This document shows positions 55,986 through 64,000 of a stretch of DNA of 64,000 nt, piece by piece (positions within the stretch are counted from its first letter, which is position 1; each line of letters begins with the position of its first letter). Made by a program: the position numbers and the translations under genes. Location: assembly GCA_028023455.1 (NCBI GenBank), contig JAQFVV010000027.1:4523845-4587844 (forward strand). The letters are read 5' to 3'. The stretch is from Epiperipatus broadwayi. Its lineage: Eukaryota > Onychophora > Udeonychophora > Euonychophora > Peripatidae. The notes below the pieces were generated by a model that saw only the letters and a program-made list of their open reading frames with translations, was not told the DNA's origin and did not search any database.

Positions 55986-57319
55986 CTTTATTAAAAAAAC
56001 CTACAATGGAATACTCGAAGCATTGATGGATTTGATATTATAGTCATACCCATGTAGACAGTTAACCTGTTTAATAATACCTGCCCATATAAATGGAATC
56101 TTTATGGTTCTCTAAAGATCTTCTAACATTGATTGTCACATTTGGGTAGGACTTTAGTATTGATGAAATTTGTGTATTGGACAGGATCTGTGCCATATAG
56201 ATCAAGTATGGAAAATAATGAATGACATTTCATTGTACTTACTTGACCATTCTTCCCAATATCATTACAACAATTATTCATTCTGGTCTTCATGACCTAG
56301 AATACTCAACATGGAATCTCATAAATTCTTTGAGTTCTAAGAGGGTTGAATAATATATCGACTATAGTACTGGGTTTTCACTTAATTGAAAATATTGCCA
56401 TAATTTAGCATCTTGAATACATGTCCAATTTTGTCTGTGGGTTTCAGCATGGAGTCATTTTGCCACTTCCTTGTTTAAATCTTTTCCATGGTTGCTCATA
56501 GACTTACAGGGAATAAAATATAAATATTGATGATTTTAAGATGGTCATAACACTATTGTCATAAATAGAGCAATGTAACAGGTTTTAAACTCTTTAAAAG
56601 AAAAGAGAAAAAATGGCTGGTTCCATTGGCATAGTGATATTTTTATCTAAAAATGAAAATTTTCTCAAGAATATGACAAATCACGTATATAAAAAAAGCA
56701 ACTATCATATTAGTATTAAACAAAATGTATATGCTAATGCATTCTAGCATCATTCATTATCTTCCCTACTTTCTCTTCATGTCCTAGATGTGGCCCATCA
56801 CATGGAACATATAAAAGGTCAGATTGTAATAATAAATTTGAAATAACTAAACCACCATATGCATATTACAGTTTCATTTCGCAGGTTAACAAGTAACAAT
56901 AATAGCCTAATCTAAATCTAGTCAATCAGTTTTCACAATATCAGATTGGACCATCATTTCTTACTTAATTTTTACTTTGATTGGATAAAAATAACAACTT
57001 TCTACTTATTCTGTTTGCTCTATGATTTCAAATATTTCTTTTTTGTTCAATGACTTTTTGGTTTGACTAATCTTTTATTTTTATTTATATATTAGTTGTC
57101 TGTTTTTCCAGTGACCATGAAATGACTCCTTTGCCCAGTTGAAGGCAAATGTTATTTTGCCTCTCAATAATTTACATGGAGACAATCTGAGAATTAAATT
57201 GGATTATGTTATATGTGTTCATTCTAATATTTTTAACAAGTCCATAAATAAAGTGACTCTAAAAAATACCATATTGTAAATGAACTTATTCTCAAAGCAA
57301 TTTAGTTCATATATATTTT
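55986..57319. other. unassigned stretch
   Basis: Somewhat less AT-rich from 56040 to 56480 but without any frame or repeat that I can assign. Confidence 0.5.
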
Positions 57320-57590
57320 ATATGATCACCATTTCTTATACCTGCTCAAACTGTTAAAAACAGAGCCAACACTCTCCATACAGTAGCTCCATTCAGTGCA
57401 CGCCAGAGTAATTAATGGATGCAAGAAGATTTGTGCATAAAATTTCTATCTAGAGCTTACTCATCGAATATCTCCAGACTAGTTTTTAGCTTATGGATTT
57501 TATCAATAGGGGATTTTATGCACAAACCTTATTGCATCTATTGATTACTCTGGCTTGCACTGCGTGGCACTACTGTAAGTTAGTTTTGCC
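57320..57590. mobile_element. family A fold-back, compact form
   Basis: A forward part (ATGATCACCATTTCTTATAC to TTAGCTTATGGATTTTATCA) is followed by an inverted part (GGGGATTTTATGCACAAACC to GGCACTACTGTAAG). The centre of the unit is deleted, so the element can fold into one stem of about 100 bp. Confidence 0.85.
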
Positions 57591-57825
57591 TCTGTCCATA
57601 AATACTTATTCCAACATCCACAAATCAAAGTCCTAAAAAATTATTTCTTAATAAATTTGCAAACAATGCCTACTTTCTTATATCAAAAGAAGATGGTCAC
57701 TTTTATTTGACCCTCATTTTTTTATATAATAATTAAACCAAAAATTGATGTTAAAAAGATGAAATTTTATATTAGCAATGATTTTTGTAATTACCAGCCC
57801 TTCATTTCAACATCTTATTATCATC

Positions 57826-58240
57826 CTCTAATAGCAGTTTGAGTTAATATTTCAACATTTTATTTTAATACCTCTAATGACAATTTGCATTAATACTTCA
57901 ACATTTTATTTTGGTACTCCTAGTGGCAATTTGAGTTAACACTTCAATATTTTATTTTAATACCCCTAGTGGCAATTTGAATAAATATTTGAACATTTTG
58001 TTTTAGTAGCCCTAGTGGCAATTTGAATAAATATTTGAACATTTTATTTTAGTACCCCTAGTGGCAATTTGAATAAATATTTGAACATTTTGTTTTAGTA
58101 CCCCTAGTGGCAATTTGAATAAATATTTGAACATTTTATTTTAGTACCCCTAATGGCAATTTGAATAAATATTTGAACATTTTGTTTTAGTAGCCCTAGT
58201 GGTAATTTGAATTAATACTTTCAACATTTTATTCAATATT
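57826..58240. repeat. 46-bp minisatellite, about nine copies
   Basis: The unit contains TTTGAATAAATATTTGAACA, TTTTGTTTTAGTA and CCCCTAGTGGCAA. Central units are nearly identical, and the outer ones (57826-57970) are more diverged and begin TTTGAGTTAATATTTCAACA. That is the gradient expected of array growth from the middle. There are no spacers, so this is not a CRISPR array. Confidence 0.95.
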
Positions 58241-59795
58241 ATAAATCAATAAATTATACTTGATTTATTAGAAATATAAATTTGCAAACAAAAACCACCC
58301 TAAAAAATATTTCAATTTTCCAAATATAGAAAAAAAAATACATAATGAGAACAATAAGGGTTTTTTTTCTTATTAGACAATTACAGCAAACCAAGTGAAA
58401 ATAAATAAATTACTGCATTTTTATTAAGTCATTACAAATCTATGAAATTCTGTTCTAAAATTTAAAATTGCATTTATTTGTCAAAAAAATTCAGTATCGC
58501 AATGTTTCACAGAGTGATAATTTTTTTTATCATTACTGAATTTCTTTTACTTATATTTTTAAAATATAATTGTAAACATACAAATATTTCTTTTTTAATA
58601 ATTACTATAGAAATATTTTGCAAAAATAATAAATATTTAATTAAATTTTGCAAAATATATAATTTTTTTGCTCGTTGCTAATAACAATCAAATAGAAATT
58701 TACATGTTTGTTTATAAATCCAAGAACAAAGAATAAACCAATCAGCAACTTTCTAGGCAATTGTCAGCTCATTTGTAGTTTTTATTGTGTACTACTGACA
58801 TCTTCAGATTTTTTTAAATAAATCAATCTTTACTTTAGTTTCCAGTTTTTATCATCAAAGGAACATAAAGTGACAAAATAGCACTAGAGATAGTCACAAT
58901 AGAATGATAACTCAAAAAACTCTGATATCATCACAGTACTCTGTAATAAAATGTAGATTAATCAAGACAGCCTACCAATAATCAAAGTGAAATTTTTAAT
59001 TATTTTAATAATTCCATAAATAAATGCAATTAAATATCTAAAGCTGAGAATATAACTTATTCACAAACCAATTAAGTCCAAATACATTTTAACAATATTT
59101 CCAAGTCAGATTCCTAAACAATCTATTTTTTGTTGAACTTGTAAACATTGCTTCTCAATTATAAACATAATGTTCAAAAATAAATCAATTTTATCCATTT
59201 GCTAAGCTATTTTGTAGATGATTAAACCACACATCAATCCTGGTATAATTTAAATCAGTATTGCATTATTGTGGCAAGTACTTAGAGGTTAAAGGTTTAC
59301 ATCTTTGATTAATATTTGTTATTTAGAGATGTTTAATTTAGTCATATATATAAAAGAATTTTAATTATTCTATGGATTAAAACTTGTTTTGTATATGCCA
59401 TATACTTATTAAGCACATCACATTATAAATAACTATATATGATGTATTCATTTTTCATAAGGTATCTTATCATAAAAAAGATATGTTCACTAATAATAAT
59501 AAGTTTTATCTTTTTTGTATTTCAATACTTTCCCATAATTTCCTAATATCAATTTAAATTAATAATTTCACATTATAACATTAACAGCTCTATTCAATAT
59601 CATTAACCTGCTTGCAGCTCACTACCATTCTGACAGGTTTTTTTATTTTCACTTGCCATAAACTTTCAACTTTTATTTTAGTATTAAATCATTATTATAG
59701 ATTAGAATATGTTAAATTTGATTTCACGTGATAGATATTTGTTTAAAAATTAAATAAATTCTAAAAAAATCACATTTGCCTTGGGGTTCCTCTCT
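58241..59795. other. unassigned AT-rich stretch
   Basis: No recognised gene or repeat in about 1.5 kb. Confidence 0.5.
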
Positions 59796-59900
59796 TTTCT
59801 TCTAAAGACTAAGCTTGTGGTTAAGACCTGCAGAGGTCTCTACCTTTGTATTTTCAAGCACACGTGCTTAAAGGTTTAATGCCTTAGTAAATATTACTTT
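59796..59900 (-). repeat. short SINE-like repeat
   Basis: TCTCTTTTCTTCTAAAGACT, AAGCTTGTGGTTAAGACCTG, AGAGGTCTCTACC and AATGCCTTAGTAAATATTAC match the copy at about 11400-11520. On the minus strand it begins TTTACTAAGGC, like the partial copy at the window end. Confidence 0.75.
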
Positions 59901-60462
59901 CACAATTATGTTTTAAAAATTGCATTTTAATTGAAACAGCACATTTCATCATTAACTATCAGGAAGAGCACATTAATTTGTAAAACAAATAAAATCTTCT
60001 TTTGACATTTGTATTTACAATGTGAACGAATAATTATCAATATCTTATAATCTATCAACATACACTTTAAAAGTTTAATTTTTTAAATAATTTTTATATT
60101 GATATATTTTTTAACAGACTATGAATGATGGCATGTTATTAAACAGATTTTAATTGATATCCCCATAATTTCAGGTAACATTACTCAGAAAAATATAATC
60201 ATTTACATTTAAAAATAAAACATTTTTTCAAAAAATAAATATGTAACACTTGCATGCATTTCATCCCACATTTAATAGTGTATACTTATTGTTTTCATTT
60301 TGATATGTGGCTTATTAATTAATAAATCTATTTAAATTTAACTCATTTCCATATCATTTGCTCAATCCCAGTTCCAATTTCAATGCATTTGTTATTTTAA
60401 TATTTTTATATGCATTATAGTTTAATTACAGTTTTAAGTATTAATTTTGCCCTTAAGTTAAC
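59901..60462. other. unassigned AT-rich sequence
   Basis: Nothing recognisable. Confidence 0.5.
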
Positions 60463-60680
60463 ATGTTTACCAATTCATTTGATTCACTACTTAGTCATTA
60501 TGCGGCTGGTTTTCAGATCTCAGGTCTCTTCCTGTTCGGAATTGACTCTAAGATTAAATTAAGGTCCATATGTAACCTCAGAAAGGTCATTCATAGAGTG
60601 TTAAGCCATAGAGCATTGATAACTAGGTCGAAGCTTGATCAGACCTGTGATCTAATCATCCTATTTTGATCGGCTTTAGT
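60463..60680. other. less AT-rich block with internal inverted repeat
   Basis: A patch of about 200 bases with several CpG, an open frame of 68 codons (60463-60669) without a known domain, and a 13-bp inverted repeat (AGATCTCAGGTCT near 60516 and AGACCTGTGATCT near 60640, one mismatch). It could be a structured noncoding RNA, an exon or an unrecognised repeat. Confidence 0.3.
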
Positions 60681-61149
60681 GTATTTTATCTGGACTTTAG
60701 GTTTTTTTACACAAATATAGAAATCTGACCATTACAATATACAGATTATATTTTATATATAAAAGCTAAATCTTAATCTTTATACTGTTCATTACAAACT
60801 GAATTGGAGATGGTTTTGTCATTGAATATTGTATTCTCTGTGAAACACAAAGTGTCCTTGTAATAGTATTACTTTTCACTTGCCTTCACAGTATTGAATT
60901 GTAAAGTATATTTTAAAGGTAATGAATCCAAAAATTTAGTTTTCACTTTTGTTCTTAAATGGCAGATATAACCAGAAAATAAAAACAGTTATAAAATGAA
61001 ACGCTCTTTTTATAATTTGGAGGGAGCTTTTTACAATACATTTATAAAGACAAATTATTTTTATTATTTCTAATTTGGTTTTATTTATGATATTTTTAAT
61101 TTGATTGAATACAAGTATAATTAATATATTTGGAGTTTTAGAAGTAATT
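60681..61149. other. unassigned AT-rich sequence
   Basis: No gene or repeat recognised. Confidence 0.5.
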
Positions 61150-61320
61150 ATAAGAGATTTGAACACAGATTTTCAAGCTCCTTTAAGCTAGCCACTCTAT
61201 CTCATATAACTGATACACATGATAACTCTAATGAGAAAAAGATAAATGATCTCCAATATATATATATTTCATATTGAACCAGCACTCATGAATTGGTCCA
61301 GATCATTATCTTCCATATAT
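61150..61320 (-). repeat. family C SINE-like copy
   Basis: GAGATTTGAACACAGATTTT (complement of the B-box end), CTAGCCACTCTATCTCATAT (complement of the A-box region), then AAAAGATAAATGATCTCCAA and TTGAACCAGCACTCATGAAT with TGGTCCAGATCAT. It has the head and core in one orientation, the most regular copy of this family. Confidence 0.7.
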
Positions 61321-61390
61321 ATATATATTGTAACGATATATAAATATGCCGTATATATATATATTGTAACGATATATAAATATGCCGTTA
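61318..61390. repeat. ~39-bp direct duplication
   Basis: Two units of TATATATATATTGTAACG followed by ATATATAAATATGCCGT. The second unit ends with CGTTACA, which is the inverse of the TGTAACG motif. Confidence 0.9.
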
Positions 61391-63957
61391 CATTAATTTA
61401 AAATAAAAACTAAGTTCGCAAATATAAATAAATTTATTAAAAATCTAAAAGCTAAAAAAAAATTAAAGAGTTGTTAAACGTATATATATTCGCACAGATG
61501 CAAAACTTTAAAAATATTTTTTTTTTAATAAATAAAAGTATTTGAACGTACTTTGTTATAAAAAAGTACAAGATTTAAAGATAAAATATTTTTGTAAATG
61601 GAAATGATTGTTTTATAAATTAATTGAAAAGCAAGCTAGCCCTTGGGGCTCTTATATAATTAAAAAGTTTGATGAAATATAGATAAGAAAATAAAGAAAT
61701 TAGCTTGACCAATCAAAGCACCAAGCCTCAGCTCAGACCCTAATGAAAATGATGGATTAGTGACATTTGTTTGTTGAATCTGTGTGGATGATATAAAAGG
61801 AAAAATATTGAAATTAATGACAGTTTTAGCTTTTTTGTGTTTGAGAGGTGTGATAGGACGCACATATCACACTCTCTATTTTAAAAAAAATGAAGTGACT
61901 GTAATACCGAAATGGAACCAGCTAATGCCATCTCCAGAACATCAGATCGGTCTTCCAATGGAGACATTGTGGGAATTAAAAACAGGAACCTGGACTCTTC
62001 TACCATGAACTATGAACTTTACAAATTAACAAAAAAAAAAAGTAATTAAGAACTTTCGTCAATTTTTTTTTAAAGATTCAGCTAATCTAAATTTTAAAAT
62101 GAACTCTTATTTGATTTTCAAATTGATAATTAATGTTTAAATTATATATATTTGAGTTTGCTAAAAAAAAAATCATTTCCATTTTTTTTTTATTTCTATT
62201 AATATTTATTTGTATAAATTATTTAAATGCATGAAATTTAAGTTGGGTATGGACGTTGCATGGATTCGTTAGTGGTTAATTTTGTCATGGTTTTTATATT
62301 CAATTAGAATATATAAGTCATCGATGTTAATGTGGCATCTTATGATGAATGCCATTGGGTTTCTTGTATTCCCTCTGCAATTTACGTTATCAATGATTTT
62401 GTATTTTGATCAGTTATGTTTATTTTGAAATGCTTTTAGCCATGGAATCTATGCAGTCGACCTATAATCAACATTATAAAACAAATTTTATAAAATTCAT
62501 CTGTGCGAATGTATATAAATGTTAAATTTAAGTTGGGCATGAATGGCTATATAGATTTGTAAAGTTATATATAGTTTAAGGGAGGGTAATCTTAGGTTAT
62601 TTGTTTCGTAGTTAAATTGGGTCAATGGATTGGATATATTGGTGTAATTAGTAGATGTAGTATGAGGTTCACTATGTGCAGAATCACTGTATACACCGCA
62701 CAATCCCTTTTGCCTATGGATGGGATTTTAAGTCAGCAAAAAGGATCGCAGTCCCTTCCTATCGAGTTTTTATTTTATTGTTCTTCTTGTCATACAGATG
62801 TAACATTCCTGTATTGGACAAGAGTCAATGTCTTCTCTAACTATACTGTTCAGATGTACACAGTATAGTATATATGTGCTGTTGTATTTTCATGCTACAT
62901 TGAATGAATCAATGTATCAGATGGATTGACGCCAGTTTGACTGTGAACTTTTGGCCTAAGGTTAAATAAGGGATAGAATATTTTCTTTTCAAATGCAAAT
63001 CTGTGTAGTTTATTCATACTCGACAATCTTAAAATAGGTATAAATTTCATCTGTGTGGATGATTTAAAATCTAAAAATAATAATTTAAATTAAAAGTTAA
63101 TATTAAAATCTAAATAATAAATGTTATTTCTCAAATTCTAAAATGATTATATATGTGTGTAAATAAATGTTGTTTGTGTATTAATTACTGGCAGTGGCTT
63201 ATTTTATTCTTTGTTTAATATTAAAAATAGTCTTAGATAAGAATTTATAAATATAAATCTCTGCTACTCTGCTGAGCTAGTGACAATGGGCTAACCAGTA
63301 TAAAATATATATATTTTTTTACTTAGATATCTGCCTACTATATAAATTTTCTAGGTTCAAATGCCTAGTGGCGCCTTGTAGTGCAGATTACATTAAGTCT
63401 CCTATCTCCCTGGTCGTTATAATATATATAACCAGTGCTTGGTTTATATTGAGATAGCACATCATCAAACTTTAATGGTCAGGCCTAAATCTACTCCACC
63501 CTCCAACTCTTCAGTTATTTATGTACTTGGACATCTGATAATGGAACACCCATAAATATAAAATATATTTTTGATTTGTATAATTATTAATAATTTTAAA
63601 AAATATTGGAAATCAATACAGTGAAAAAATAAAAATGGCTTTTATTTCACCTTATTAAAAGCACAGAAGTGACTTTTATTTCTTAATATAATTTCAATAT
63701 TTTTGAAATATTAAAAATACTTTGGCTTTATTAGTTTTAAAAAGATTTTAAATAATAATTATGCATAAAAAATAATTTAATTTTTTCCTATTCAAATTGA
63801 ATATTACATATATGACCAATTATTAATTATATATTTTAATCATACATTTTGTTGTGCTCATTTGTCAAAACAAAATTAAAAAACTCATTTAAGCTAAAAA
63901 AATATTTACATCCATTTAATTAATCTTAAAGTTGTAATTATAAATTTATTTAAACAC
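61391..63957. other. unassigned stretch with a few possible signals
   Basis: A TATA-like GATATAAAAGGA (61790-61801) precedes an open frame of 74 codons (61784-62008, overlapping) with no known domain. CATCTGTG(C/T)G(A/G)A-type motifs recur at 61490 (inverted), 62500 and 63045 and might be remnants of terminal repeats of one element. A possible T-arm CTAGGTTCAAATGCCTAG is at 63351-63368. A weak family C tail may lie at 63440-63560. Confidence 0.4.
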
Positions 63958-64000
63958 ACGTAAATATTTACTAAGGCTGTAACCTCAAGAATATGAGTGT
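63958..64000 (+). repeat. partial short SINE-like repeat at window edge
   Basis: GTAAATATTTACTAAGGCTG then AACCTCAAGAATATGAG resembles the start of the minus-strand copy at 59796-59900 and the copy at 11277. It is cut by the end of the window. Confidence 0.5.

Noticed and set aside
57826-58240. CRISPR-like array
   Set aside because: Repeat units are directly contiguous without unique spacers, and the setting is eukaryotic. It is a minisatellite.
61318-61390. Solo LTR ends TGTAACG...CGTTACA
   Set aside because: The segment is only a 28-bp palindrome in a duplicated TA-rich tract, and no second LTR or primer-binding site was seen.

Overview
The window is AT-rich, repeat-saturated DNA from an animal nuclear genome. 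It contains no operons, ribosome binding sites or long conserved open frames. It does contain decayed Penelope-like, LINE and Tc1-like coding remnants, several tRNA-derived SINEs, fold-back (MITE-like) elements, minisatellites, microsatellites and a 500-base run of N that marks a scaffold gap. The mixture of Penelope-like elements with a GIY-YIG domain, RTE-like LINEs and many tRNA-derived SINEs fits an invertebrate, perhaps a mollusc such as a cephalopod, but the sequence does not prove the taxon. I recognise no host gene exon with confidence. The window looks intergenic or deeply intronic.

Layout. Positions 1-12500 hold a trinucleotide microsatellite, a ~70-bp minisatellite, a young ~225-bp-arm palindrome (1925-2405), a Penelope-like GIY-YIG fragment on the minus strand (8699-8965) and two further fold-backs (9129-9478; 10880-12060). 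Positions 12570-23450 are a dense nest of mobile elements: a Penelope-like element with RT and GIY-YIG parts separated by one in-frame stop (14280-15416), three different LINE fragments (16478-17147, 17400-18610, 18800-21745), an RTE-like LINE tail (22265-22600), and many copies of one fold-back family (called family A here). Positions 23690-24060 form an isolated CpG-rich, GC-richer block, the best candidate for functional single-copy DNA. Positions 25588-25922 are a cleanly bounded MITE carrying a tRNA-like Pol III promoter and a hammerhead-core-like hairpin (family B). After the gap (27356-27855) comes a long degenerate LINE (28060-29650) interrupted by a SINE with a perfect 14-bp target-site duplication.

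Positions 32880-35390 are a tandem array of about fifteen to eighteen tRNA-like units, itself invaded by a family A element. Positions 36000-43000 hold SINEs, LINE tails and a 232-bp duplicated SINE. Positions 46525-50650 hold a duplicated trinucleotide block, a second minus-strand Penelope-like fragment, a 75-bp-arm perfect-looking hairpin and a composite family B element. The last 13 kb is mostly unassigned AT-rich sequence with a Tc1-like transposase relic, a 46-bp minisatellite and scattered SINE pieces.

The most unusual recurring feature is a motif of the form CTGANGA, A, hairpin, GAAA(C). It occurs in at least four otherwise unrelated repeat families (near 2315, 25694, 36334, 39748 and 50414). 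It resembles the catalytic core of hammerhead ribozymes known from Penelope-like elements and some SINEs, but I could not find a complete three-stem ribozyme at any of these sites. All family names (A, B, C, V) are local labels for this window, based only on visual comparison of copies.
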